From Flavobacteriales bacterium (GTDB taxonomy: Bacteria; Bacteroidota; Bacteroidia; Flavobacteriales_E; Vicingaceae): DNA of 64,000 nt. The position numbers were made by a program, and so were the translations under genes. Positions 54,572-63,707 of this stretch are shown here, piece by piece (positions within the stretch are counted from its first letter, which is position 1; each line of letters opens with the position of its first letter). A model generated the notes under the pieces. The model saw only the letters and a list, made by a program, of their open reading frames with translations. It was not told the origin of the DNA and did not search any database. The DNA lies in NCBI GenBank assembly GCA_020853105.1, contig JADYZM010000028.1, positions 53,994 to 117,993 of the forward strand. Reading direction: 5' to 3'.

Positions 54572-55789
54572 TTATTTTGTTTCCGTGTCTTTTTGTTTCT
54601 TAAAATCATCGAAGTTGAACATCAATGAAAATCTAAGAGTGTTTGCAAGCGGATTGTTTTGTGTTGTTGCATATAAATATGACATATCAATAGTAAAAAC
54701 ACTCATGTTTAACCCTAACCCAACAGTAACGTATTTTCTATTTCCTTTTGTAATATGTTCATGAAAATAACCTGCTCGTACTGCAAATTGTTTGTTATAC
54801 CAATATTCCAACCCTGCTGAAATATTATATTCTCTTAATTCCTCTGTCATCCCACCTGGTGCATCATAAAAGGACTGTATAAGTCCGTTCATAACTGCAA
54901 CATCGGGATCCATTCCTTTATCTATAATCGGTTCATTGGTTACAGGGTCTAATTCGGGGCTTCCAGTTTTGTCCAATTTATAGATTGGTGGAGTTGGAAC
55001 CAAGAGTTTGTTAACATCGGTAATAATGGCAATCGAGTTGTAATCATCTAAAACGAATTGTAAAGATTGTCCGAGTTTCATATTCATTGGTATGAAGTCT
55101 TTATTAGCATCATCAGTATATGATATTTTTGCTCCAACATTTGAAACATTAAGACCAACATTAAAAACTGCTTCCTGCCCAAATATGTTCACATCAGGAT
55201 TGGTATAAAACGCACTAATATCAACAGCAAATGATGTACCTGCTCTAGTATTGGCTCCACTAACATCAATCCCTCCTGTTAAATTTGAATAAATATATCG
55301 TGCGGCAAGTCCCGCTGAAAATTTATCGGCTAATTTTCTTGAATAAGATAAGTCAACTGCAAATTCATTTGGTCTAAAATCACCAAGTGCATTTCCAACA
55401 TCATCAGTAAATTTAATATCTCCTAATGAAAAATAACGTAGAGATGATGCTATAGTGTGGTCTTTTCCCAATTTTTTATAAAAACTCACATACGACAAAC
55501 TGATATCAGGGACTAATTGTCTCAACCAAGGTGAGTAGGATATTGAAAGCCCCATGTTTTTTTCTATGAAAGCAAATTTTGCAGGGTTCCAATGAATTGA
55601 GTTTGCATCAGGAGAAGTGGCAACACCAGCATCTCCGAGAGCTCCTGCACGAGAATCCGGAGTAATTAATAAAAATGGTACGGCTGTAGTTATCGTGTTT
55701 AGTTGTAAATCACTTCTTCCTAAAACACTCTGGGCTTTTGTTTCACTAATAAAAATGCAGAGCGTTATTCCAATTAATAATCTTTTCAT
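54572..55789 (-). CDS. porV: T9SS outer-membrane protein PorV
   Basis: PorV binds the C-terminal domains of cargo leaving the SprA translocon and delivers them to the PorU attachment complex. The 405-aa protein has a signal peptide ending ETKAQS, then the family segment TAVPFLLITPDSRAGALGDAGVATSPDANSIHWNPAKFAF and barrel strands typical of FadL-like PorV, ending RFSLMFNFDDF. It is the genuine porV, because it lies next to porU. A TATATTTG box 20 bases upstream suggests its own promoter. Confidence 0.95.
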   Translation of the reverse strand: MKRLLIGITLCIFISETKAQSVLGRSDLQLNTITTAVPFLLITPDSRAGALGDAGVATSPDANSIHWNPAKFAFIEKNMGLSISYSPWLRQLVPDISLSYVSFYKKLGKDHTIASSLRYFSLGDIKFTDDVGNALGDFRPNEFAVDLSYSRKLADKFSAGLAARYIYSNLTGGIDVSGANTRAGTSFAVDISAFYTNPDVNIFGQEAVFNVGLNVSNVGAKISYTDDANKDFIPMNMKLGQSLQFVLDDYNSIAIITDVNKLLVPTPPIYKLDKTGSPELDPVTNEPIIDKGMDPDVAVMNGLIQSFYDAPGGMTEELREYNISAGLEYWYNKQFAVRAGYFHEHITKGNRKYVTVGLGLNMSVFTIDMSYLYATTQNNPLANTLRFSLMFNFDDFKKQKDTETK

Positions 55790-55809
55790 TTACTTTTTCT
55801 AAAAGAAAG

Positions 55810-55817
55810 CAAATATA
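55810..55817 (-). promoter_or_regulatory. Putative porV -7 box
   Basis: Minus-strand TATATTTG matching TAnnTTTG, 20 bases before the porV ATG; it lies in the 99-base porU-porV gap, so porV may be transcribed apart from porU. Confidence 0.5.
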
Positions 55818-55888
55818 CTTTTTTATATCTACTTTAAATTTTTAACTCAACGAAAACGGAAGTATAATTTAATTATTGTTTAAAGTCG

Positions 55889-58800
55889 TCAAAGGATAAC
55901 AAGTTTTTCGTATTTGTCAGCAATAGACATATTTTCTGCCCGTACTTTCAAATGATAAATATAAACTCCTCTTGCCAATCTATCTCCAAAATCATCTAGT
56001 CCGTCCCAAGTTATTGAGGTAGAACGAAAACCTTCGTTGGTGATATTTTTGCTTATTGTTTTTACTAATTTACCAGAAACGGTAAAAATCTGAATTTGAG
56101 CAAACATTTGTTTGTTGGATTGATTGTGCTCAAACCAAAATTCTGTGTGAGTTGTAAATGGGTTTGGATAATTATATACTCTGTTAATTACAATATTTTT
56201 CGCTTTTACAACATTAAATTCTGTAGTAATTTCAGATGAATTATTATAAACATCCCAAACTTTTAATGTCAGTTTATGTCTTCCTTCTTCTAAATTAGAA
56301 AATGGAAATTTTATCAATCCTTTTTGGTAGCTGTTCAAATCTGCTTCATAATAATTGTTTAAGATAAATGCTTTATCTGTTTCATCATCTAAAACAGCTA
56401 CTATATCATGTCCAATACCATTTCCGACCATGTTTATCCCGTGTAAATCACTCACATAAGCTAATAATTTTGGATTTTCATCGGTAATCCCTCCATACAC
56501 AAAAGTTTTATCATTCATATACAACTCCAATTGCGGGCCTTCATTATCTTGAGTATAATTTGAAGCAGTACCTCCAATATAAAACTCAGTAAAATATCCA
56601 TTGGCATCAATTTGTTGGTTCTCAGCATAGTAGCTCAATTTTCCTTTATCAATATTATACGCTATATCTTTGGGGACAACAAAAGAGAATGAAAAGTCGC
56701 CATTGGTTACACTTGCCTTTCCTTTAAAAATTTTACTATTTTGAGAATTAAAAACAAATGGAAGTGCACCTCCGTCATTTTTTAGTGAAGTAATTGTTTT
56801 ACTCTTATCAAAAACTGTAGGATAGATTGTACCGTTATAATTAGTTAGCTTATTGCCATTTTTATCTTGGATATATCCATTGATTGTAACTTTCTGTAGG
56901 GCTTTAATTGTATCCAAAACAGGATTAATTGCAACACCATTCAAATGAGTAGTTTTCACATCGTGTTTTGGATAAGCTAATTTTAAAGCCGGATCGCCTA
57001 AAAGTGTAAAATTTCTATTGTTTGAACTTGCTGCATTCAAATTTTTAACTTCTTGAAATATTTCACCTATTGTTTTATTTTCTCCATTAGCTTCTAAAAA
57101 AACTTTATCGTATAGACTTTGATTAAGTGCAAAATTTGGGCTTGAAAAAACCAATCGAACTGTGGTGAGTAACCCTATCCCTCCAGATTTGTTAATCAAA
57201 AGCAGCTCTCCGGCAGATGTTCTTTTAGGGTCATCAAACCTACTAAATTCGCATGTAGCTGTAACGATTAAGGGAAGCTTAACAGTATTTTCAAAGTTAT
57301 TGATATCATCAACAGTTAAAACTCTTTCGTGAGCCCAACCGGTTTCCCCTCCATGTCCGGTGTAATTGATTATTAATGCTCCTTCTTCAAATGAATTTAT
57401 AATTTCTTTATTTACCTCTGGATATCTATTTCCACCAGGTGTTGTTTCTTGCTTATATGTATCAAAGAATATTTTCTCAGGGTTATACTCAGGATTACTC
57501 GTTTCAACCATTTTTGCCAAAAAATCCGATTGACGCATGTGCTCATTACTATCTTCATCATCACCGATAAAAGTTAACTGATTTCGCCAGTCTTTCATTG
57601 TAGCAGATGTAGAATAATTTACTATTTTATTTACCACGTTGTCAGCTTCTTGTTGATTTTTTACAGTCATTCGACCAATTCCAATATCAATCAACTCAAT
57701 ACCTGATGACCAATTTCCTTCTGCCGGATCAAGTAACCCATAATAATCGTCAGTAACCAAAGACCCAATAACGCCAAGCGAGTTAACCGACTGATAAGTG
57801 GGAATAAAATTCGTATTACCAAAAATTCTATTTTTATTATCGTAAGAACCATCACCAAATAGAAGTAAATACTTAGGTAGTTCATTGGGATTGTTTGCCC
57901 TGTCATAAAACATTTTAACAAAACTTCTTATAGCTATAGGGTCTTGAGAGCCTGATGAAAATTCATTATAAATTTGTTGAGGAGTTACTACCACGACAGA
58001 CATTCCACTTTGTCTGTGAAAATCTGCTACTTGCTCTGCTTGGTTTAAAAAATTTGGATGGCTAACAATGATATATTCATTTTGAGACAACCCATGCAAA
58101 TTTTGATTGTCAATTTTACCAACCGGAATTACTTGAGTATCGTATGATGATGTTAGTGCAATAAATTCTCTCAGGCTGTCAGTAGTTACCACAAATGAAG
58201 CAACCATACCTGTTGTAAGTTGTTCTGAAGTGATGTTTAATGGGTCTGTAATATCCCATACTTTTTGTATATTTTCTGCAGCCGATATATAAAATTGACT
58301 GATATTGCCCAAACCAACTGAATTTAAGTCCCTGAATATCATTTGGTTCCCATTCATCACTAAATTTCTCCTGGAATTAATTTGAATTTTATCTAACCAA
58401 GCTATTGAACCGGAGTTAGGCTTACTGTAGTTTATTTTAACATTGACAATATCAGAACTAGGCATAAAACTAAGCGTATCTTCTGAAGAGGAAGCGTATG
58501 AGCAACTGTAACAGCTAATAGTTACGGGAGAAAATTGAAAACTTTTTGTAGCTCCTCCTGAACTAATGCTAAATGCACTAGCTACATCACTTCTAGCAGC
58601 GCCACTAACAGCTATTCTTACCAGACTTGATACATCAATGTTCGGAATATTAAAAACAAAATCATAAGAAGTTTTTACATCAAACAACTCTCCATACCAA
58701 TCTTGACCGGATTTAATCAAATTTGTTACTTCTTTTTCATAGTATTGAAAATCATTGAAGGATGTTACAGTTTTATTAGGTGAGGATGCTGAAACAACCG

Positions 58801-59686
58801 TTTGAATTCTTTTGGGCAACTCTCCTGTACTTGAAACAGTAATAAAATAAAATGTTGTATCGCTGTATAAGTTTATTTTGTTATAAAAATATTGTTCATT
58901 TGAGCTTAAACTTAAAGAATCTGGACTTTGACCATAGAATAATATATAATCGCCTCTGTCAAAAACGCCATCATTTTCGCCTTCAACAACAATAGCGTTT
59001 TGTTTCAAATCATCGTGGCGATATTTGGAATTTATTTCTGGTAACATTTTACCACCATTTCCATAAATCTTGATTTGTTGAGGATTAATTTGGTCAACAT
59101 CAACACCTAAATTTTTTAAGAATTCATAATCCAATTTAAACACACCATTTTTTAGCACTCCAAATTTATACCAATCACCAGTGGCTAAAACGGAATTAGT
59201 TACTGTTGATTTTTTATTTATCTTGTTAATACTGGATAATCCTCTTACAGAAACAGATAATTGAAATTTTTTTATTCTTAAATATTCATTAGATTTTTCC
59301 TTATATATTATAGGTATAAAAGTAATTATTCCGTAATTCTCTTTTTTAGATACTGAATTATCAAATTTGAGTTGATGATTGTTTGTTATAAACCTATCAC
59401 CGGAAACACCTTCAATCTTTGATTTATCAATCACCTCATATTCTACATTAGAGAACTCAACGTTAAATATTTCTTGGTTTCCAAGTTTAATTTGATGAGA
59501 GTAAAAAGGAAGAAAATCTTTATTTTCATCATACTCAGCAGATGAAAATGCAAAAAAAACTTTCTTTTTTGAATCAAGCATATCATTTATCAAGTTATCG
59601 TGCCAAAAAATTTCACTATCAACTAAAATAGTTTGAGAATAACTTGAAAACGGCAGAAAAAACAACAATAATTTGATTAATTTCAT
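55889..59686 (-). CDS. porU: T9SS gingipain-like sortase PorU
   Basis: PorU is the C25-family peptidase-like sortase that removes T9SS C-terminal domains and attaches cargo to surface lipid. The 1265-aa protein has a signal peptide, a long N-terminal beta region, and a C25 domain (about residues 560-930) with the catalytic His778 in NYTGHGGETGW and Cys812 in VTATCEFSRFDDP. Its last 80 residues (NRVYNYPNPFTTHTEFWFEH, ARGVYIYHLKVRAENMS) form a CTD-like domain that is retained in PorU. Length is normal. It lies 99 bases upstream of porV in the same direction, an order known in flavobacteria. Confidence 0.95.
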   Translation of the reverse strand: MKLIKLLLFFLPFSSYSQTILVDSEIFWHDNLINDMLDSKKKVFFAFSSAEYDENKDFLPFYSHQIKLGNQEIFNVEFSNVEYEVIDKSKIEGVSGDRFITNNHQLKFDNSVSKKENYGIITFIPIIYKEKSNEYLRIKKFQLSVSVRGLSSINKINKKSTVTNSVLATGDWYKFGVLKNGVFKLDYEFLKNLGVDVDQINPQQIKIYGNGGKMLPEINSKYRHDDLKQNAIVVEGENDGVFDRGDYILFYGQSPDSLSLSSNEQYFYNKINLYSDTTFYFITVSSTGELPKRIQTVVSASSPNKTVTSFNDFQYYEKEVTNLIKSGQDWYGELFDVKTSYDFVFNIPNIDVSSLVRIAVSGAARSDVASAFSISSGGATKSFQFSPVTISCYSCSYASSSEDTLSFMPSSDIVNVKINYSKPNSGSIAWLDKIQINSRRNLVMNGNQMIFRDLNSVGLGNISQFYISAAENIQKVWDITDPLNITSEQLTTGMVASFVVTTDSLREFIALTSSYDTQVIPVGKIDNQNLHGLSQNEYIIVSHPNFLNQAEQVADFHRQSGMSVVVVTPQQIYNEFSSGSQDPIAIRSFVKMFYDRANNPNELPKYLLLFGDGSYDNKNRIFGNTNFIPTYQSVNSLGVIGSLVTDDYYGLLDPAEGNWSSGIELIDIGIGRMTVKNQQEADNVVNKIVNYSTSATMKDWRNQLTFIGDDEDSNEHMRQSDFLAKMVETSNPEYNPEKIFFDTYKQETTPGGNRYPEVNKEIINSFEEGALIINYTGHGGETGWAHERVLTVDDINNFENTVKLPLIVTATCEFSRFDDPKRTSAGELLLINKSGGIGLLTTVRLVFSSPNFALNQSLYDKVFLEANGENKTIGEIFQEVKNLNAASSNNRNFTLLGDPALKLAYPKHDVKTTHLNGVAINPVLDTIKALQKVTINGYIQDKNGNKLTNYNGTIYPTVFDKSKTITSLKNDGGALPFVFNSQNSKIFKGKASVTNGDFSFSFVVPKDIAYNIDKGKLSYYAENQQIDANGYFTEFYIGGTASNYTQDNEGPQLELYMNDKTFVYGGITDENPKLLAYVSDLHGINMVGNGIGHDIVAVLDDETDKAFILNNYYEADLNSYQKGLIKFPFSNLEEGRHKLTLKVWDVYNNSSEITTEFNVVKAKNIVINRVYNYPNPFTTHTEFWFEHNQSNKQMFAQIQIFTVSGKLVKTISKNITNEGFRSTSITWDGLDDFGDRLARGVYIYHLKVRAENMSIADKYEKLVIL

Positions 59687-59802
59687 GTTTGTTTAAATAA
59701 TTTGAATACAAAGAAACTTTAAAAATGCTATCATTTTGATAAATATTTTTGGAAAACGCTACTTTTTTTCTATTATTGCTTTTTTTAGAATATCAAAATT
59801 AA

Positions 59803-59810
59803 TACATTTG
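59803..59810 (+). promoter_or_regulatory. Putative -7 box of the PorP/SprF-family gene
   Basis: TACATTTG, 51 bases before the ATG at 59862. A TTG at 59776-59778 lies 24 bases upstream, one over the usual spacer range, so the pair is borderline. Confidence 0.4.
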
Positions 59811-59861
59811 GAACTTCATAAAACGAAATTACGTAAACACATTGACTGAAACGTATAATTT

Positions 59862-60824
59862 ATGTGGAAAAAAGAAAGATATAAACTTCTGAAACTTGTA
59901 ATTTTATTACTAGTTTCTACAAATATATTTGCTCAAGACCCTGAGTTCACTCAATTCTATGCAAATCCTTTATATCTAAACCCTGCATTTGCTGGTTCAG
60001 CGAACTGTCCAAGGGTAAACCTCAACTATAGAAATCAATGGCCAGGAATTAGTGGTTCTTTTGTAACTTATAGTGCATCCTATGATCAACACGTTGATAA
60101 TCTTTCAGGCGGTGTTGGTTTGTTGGTTTGGAATGACCGAGCTGGTGAAGGCACATTAAATACAACAAATGTGAGCGGTATGTACTCCTATCAGTTGCCG
60201 GTTACTAGAAGATTTTCGATTAAAGCTGGTTTACAAGCAACATGGGCTCAAAAATCTGTTGATTGGAGTAAACTAACATTTGGAGATATGATTGATGCTC
60301 GAAGAGGATTTGTATATAATACCAATGAAGTAAAAAGAGATGCTCCTGCAAATTATGTTGATTTTTCTGCCGGTATTTTAGGGTACAGTGAAAAATATTT
60401 CGTGGGTGTAGCTGTTCACCACTTAACTGAACCAAATGAATCTGTAATAAAAGGTGAGAGCCCGCTACCAAGAAAATATACTTTTCATGCTGGAGCAGTG
60501 ATTCCTCTTGAAGGAAAAGGTGATGTGGCAACCTTGTCTCCAAACGTTTTATTTAGAATGCAGCAAGATTTCAAACAAATAAATTTTGGTATGTATTATT
60601 CGAAAGGTCCAATTATTGGTGGATTATGGTATAGAAATGCTGATGCATTCATTGCTCTTGTTGGAATACAAACCGGAATTTTAAAGTTCGGATATAGTTA
60701 TGACATAACCGTATCTGATTTAACCAATAAAACTGCTGGTTCTCACGAAATTTCTTTAGGACTTCAATTTGATTGTAAACCTAAAAAACGAAAATTTAGA
60801 ACAATAAGTTGTCCCTCTTTCTAG
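59862..60824 (+). CDS. PorP/SprF-family T9SS outer-membrane protein
   Basis: A 320-aa barrel-type protein with signal peptide (about residues 1-24) followed by the hallmark QDPEFTQFYANPLYLNPAFAGSANCPRVNLNYRNQWPG. The rest alternates aromatic strands and ends GSHEISLGLQFDC then a basic tail. PorP is part of the T9SS core; SprF-type paralogues each help secrete a particular type B CTD protein such as SprB. The gene is between porU and gldJ, and no type B CTD gene lies next to it, so the core or paralogue role is unresolved. Confidence 0.9.
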   Translation: MWKKERYKLLKLVILLLVSTNIFAQDPEFTQFYANPLYLNPAFAGSANCPRVNLNYRNQWPGISGSFVTYSASYDQHVDNLSGGVGLLVWNDRAGEGTLNTTNVSGMYSYQLPVTRRFSIKAGLQATWAQKSVDWSKLTFGDMIDARRGFVYNTNEVKRDAPANYVDFSAGILGYSEKYFVGVAVHHLTEPNESVIKGESPLPRKYTFHAGAVIPLEGKGDVATLSPNVLFRMQQDFKQINFGMYYSKGPIIGGLWYRNADAFIALVGIQTGILKFGYSYDITVSDLTNKTAGSHEISLGLQFDCKPKKRKFRTISCPSF

Positions 60825-60839
60825 TTTATTATATATTTG
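60809..60839 (+). promoter_or_regulatory. Putative gldJ promoter with both boxes
   Basis: TTG (60809-60811), a 20-base spacer, then TATATTTG (60832-60839) give a good -33/-7 match. It starts inside the end of the PorP/SprF-family gene and lies 21 bases before the gldJ ATG. Confidence 0.65.
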
Positions 60840-60860
60840 CACAACATAAACTTGTTAATT

Positions 60861-62360
60861 ATGAAAATTAATTCAGTGAAATCAATAATTGTGTTTCTGT
60901 CATTTTTCTCAATTGTACTGATGACCTCTTGTAAAAGAGAGCAATCAGGAGCAACCGGTTGGGAATATAACAATCCAAAAAATGGTGGTTTTCAAAAAGT
61001 TCCCTATTTGGAGCAAGAAACAGGTCCAGGATTAGTATTAATCGAAGGTGGACGTTTTACCATGGGTAGAGTTGAACAAGAAGTTAACTACGATTGGAAC
61101 AACATTCCAAGAACAGTAACTGTATCATCTTTTTATATGGATGAAGTTGAAGTAACAAACTTTTACTACTTAGAATATCTGTATTGGTTAGAGAGAGTAT
61201 TCTCTGCTGATTTTCCAGAAGTAGTTAAAAAAGCCTTACCAGATACTTTAGTTTGGAGAAGCAAATTGGCATACAACGAACCGTATGTTGAAACTTATTT
61301 GAGACACCCTGCATACAGAGATTATCCAGTTGTAGGTGTAAATTGGCTACAAGCAAATGATTTTTGTTCTTGGAGAACCGACAGAGTAAACGAATTAATC
61401 TTGATTCGCGAAGGATTGTTTGAATTCTTCACAAACCAATTGAATGAAGACAACTTCAATACCGATGCGTACATGCAAGGGCAATATGAAAGTGGTAAAA
61501 GGGTTGATGGTTTAATTGATTTAGACCCGAACAAAGAATACAGAAATGTTAAAATGGAAGATGGAATTTTACTTCCACAATATAGATTACCTACTGAAGC
61601 TGAATGGGAATATGCTGCTTATGCATTAATAGGTAATACAATAGAAGAATTAATTCCTGATAGAAAATTATATCCTTGGAATGGACATGCCGTTAGAAAT
61701 TCTAACGAAAAATACATGGGACAAATACTTGCTAACTTCAAAAGAGATAGAGGGGATAACATGGGGGTTGCAGGCAGATTAAACGATAATGCAGATATTA
61801 CTGCTCCTGTTTATGCCTATTGGCCAAACGATTATGGATTGTATAATATGGCTGGTAACGTTTCAGAATGGGTTATGGACGTGTTTAGACCTTTATCTAT
61901 GGAAGATAATGATGATTTTAGACCATTCAGAGGTAATGTTTATAAAACTAAACTTTTAGACGAAGATGGTGCTATTGCAGAAAAAGACAGTTTGGGAAGA
62001 ATTATTTATCGTGATGTAGATCCTAAGCTAGATAATTTGCAATCCAGAAGAAATTATAGAAGGGCTGATAATATCAATTATTTAGATGGAGATTGGGAAT
62101 CTAATATTAACTGGACTAGTGGAGAAATGGGTGAAAATCCTGATTTTGATAAAGAGGATATGTTAAAGATGTATCAATTTGGAGCAACCACAAGAGTAAG
62201 TGACAAAGCAAGAGTTTATAAAGGTGCTTCATGGAAAGATAGAGCATATTGGGCTGTACCAGGAACAAGAAGACATCTTTTGGAAGATCAATCAACTTCT
62301 TTCATTGGATTTAGATGTGCTATGACAAGGGTTGGTAGCCCTGTTGGTTTAGGATACTAA
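60861..62360 (+). CDS. gldJ: Gliding motility / T9SS lipoprotein GldJ
   Basis: GldJ is an outer-membrane lipoprotein required for gliding and for T9SS stability in flavobacteria. ATG 60861 gives MKINSVKSIIVFLSFFSIVL then TSC with Cys24 as the lipidation site; the track start (TTG 60837) lies inside the -7 box and is rejected. The body is a formylglycine-generating-enzyme/sulfatase-modifying-factor domain: VLIEGGRFTMG, EVEVTNFYYLEYLYWL, YRLPTEAEWEYAA, LYNMAGNVSEWV and the closing RVYKGASWKDRAYW..FIGFRCAM. The two catalytic Cys of FGE are not needed in GldJ-like members. It is followed by a strong terminator. Confidence 0.94.
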   Translation: MKINSVKSIIVFLSFFSIVLMTSCKREQSGATGWEYNNPKNGGFQKVPYLEQETGPGLVLIEGGRFTMGRVEQEVNYDWNNIPRTVTVSSFYMDEVEVTNFYYLEYLYWLERVFSADFPEVVKKALPDTLVWRSKLAYNEPYVETYLRHPAYRDYPVVGVNWLQANDFCSWRTDRVNELILIREGLFEFFTNQLNEDNFNTDAYMQGQYESGKRVDGLIDLDPNKEYRNVKMEDGILLPQYRLPTEAEWEYAAYALIGNTIEELIPDRKLYPWNGHAVRNSNEKYMGQILANFKRDRGDNMGVAGRLNDNADITAPVYAYWPNDYGLYNMAGNVSEWVMDVFRPLSMEDNDDFRPFRGNVYKTKLLDEDGAIAEKDSLGRIIYRDVDPKLDNLQSRRNYRRADNINYLDGDWESNINWTSGEMGENPDFDKEDMLKMYQFGATTRVSDKARVYKGASWKDRAYWAVPGTRRHLLEDQSTSFIGFRCAMTRVGSPVGLGY

Positions 62361-62381
62361 CATCAAAATATTAATTAAAAT

Positions 62382-62416
62382 AAAAAACCCTTTTGAAAAT
62401 TTCAAAAGGGTTTTTT
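62382..62416 (+). terminator. Rho-independent terminator after gldJ
   Basis: AAAAAACCCTTTTGAAA and TTTCAAAAGGGTTTTTT are perfect complementary arms, giving a long hairpin with a 3' T-run; the murF ATG is 14 bases further on. Confidence 0.85.
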
Positions 62417-62429
62417 ATTTTTACGATCT

Positions 62430-63704
62430 ATGGAAATAGCTGAATTATACGATATTTACAAACAACATCCCGTAATTTCTACAGATACAAGAACTATATC
62501 TAAGGGTTGTTTATTCTTTGCTCTAAAAGGTGAAAATTTTAATGCTAATATTTTTGCAGAGCAAGCAATAAATGAAGGAGCATCTTTTGCAATTATTGAT
62601 AATCCAAAATTTAAGATTTCTAATAAATGTATAGTTGTAAATAGAGTTTTAGATACTTTACAGCAATTAGCTAATTATCATCGCAAACAATTTACAATTC
62701 CATTTATAGGAATTACAGGCTCTAATGGAAAAACAACAACAAAAGAACTGATGAATACAGTTCTGTCAAAGAAATATAAAACTTCTGCTACCAAAGGAAA
62801 TCTTAACAATCATATTGGTGTTCCATTAACCATTTTATCAATTCCATTCGATTGTGAAATTGCAATTATTGAAATGGGAGCCAATCACATAGGCGAAATA
62901 GAACATTTGTGTAAAATAGCTGAACCCAACTATGGAATAATTACAAATATTGGAACAGCACATATTGAGGGATTTGGCAGTAAAGGGGGGGTAATAAAAG
63001 CAAAAAGCGAACTTTATCATTTTATTAAAGAGAAAAATGGAAAACTGTTCATTAATAAAAATGATGATTTACTAGTTAATTTAACGGAAGGGATTAAATC
63101 GGTTTATTACTCATATGAAGATATTTCCAATATTTTATCAACTCCATTTCTTTCATTCAACTGGAAAGAAATAAAAATAGAAACACAACTATATGGTGAA
63201 TACAACATACCAAATATACTAGCGGCAATTAAAATTGGAGAATATTTTAAAGTAGAGAAGACCAAAATTAAAGATGCACTTGAAGATTATGTTTCAACTA
63301 ATAATCGATCTCAAATAGTAAAACTACCTAAAATTACATTATACTTAGACGCTTATAATGCAAACCCAACTAGTATGAACGCGGCTATAGATTCATTTTC
63401 AAAACTAACTGATTCCAACAAACTATTAATTCTTGGAGACATGTTAGAATTAGGGCATATTAGCCAAGATGAGCACCAAAAAATTGCTAATAAAATCAAT
63501 ACGCTAAAATTGAATGCACTATTAGTCGGAAAGGAGTTTTTACAAATAAAAAATAAATATCAATTAACTGCTGTAAAAAATACCGATGAAGCAATTCAAT
63601 GGTTAGAAAATCAGCTTAATAATGTTAACTCAATCCTAATAAAAGGTTCAAGAGGAATTCACTTGGAAAATGTAACTCAGTTTATTCAAAAAAAATTAAC
63701 CTAA
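62430..63704 (+). CDS. murF: UDP-N-acetylmuramoyl-tripeptide-D-alanyl-D-alanine ligase
   Basis: MurF adds D-Ala-D-Ala to the UDP-MurNAc tripeptide. The 424-aa ligase has a Mur N-terminal domain (ISTDTRTISKGCLFFALKGENFNA), the central P-loop GITGSNGKTTTKELMN (about residues 92-107), NHIGVPLTILSI, and the C-terminal domain with DAYNANPTSMNAAIDSF and LILGDMLELGHISQDEH. All are standard MurF motifs. A TATTTTTACG stretch in the terminator tail could act as a promoter. Its end lies 3 bases from a convergent type B CTD gene. Confidence 0.95.
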   Translation: MEIAELYDIYKQHPVISTDTRTISKGCLFFALKGENFNANIFAEQAINEGASFAIIDNPKFKISNKCIVVNRVLDTLQQLANYHRKQFTIPFIGITGSNGKTTTKELMNTVLSKKYKTSATKGNLNNHIGVPLTILSIPFDCEIAIIEMGANHIGEIEHLCKIAEPNYGIITNIGTAHIEGFGSKGGVIKAKSELYHFIKEKNGKLFINKNDDLLVNLTEGIKSVYYSYEDISNILSTPFLSFNWKEIKIETQLYGEYNIPNILAAIKIGEYFKVEKTKIKDALEDYVSTNNRSQIVKLPKITLYLDAYNANPTSMNAAIDSFSKLTDSNKLLILGDMLELGHISQDEHQKIANKINTLKLNALLVGKEFLQIKNKYQLTAVKNTDEAIQWLENQLNNVNSILIKGSRGIHLENVTQFIQKKLT

Positions 63705-63707
63705 CTT

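Noticed and set aside
60837-60860. TTG start for gldJ
   Set aside because: It lies within the TATATTTG box; ATG 60861 gives a proper lipoprotein signal.
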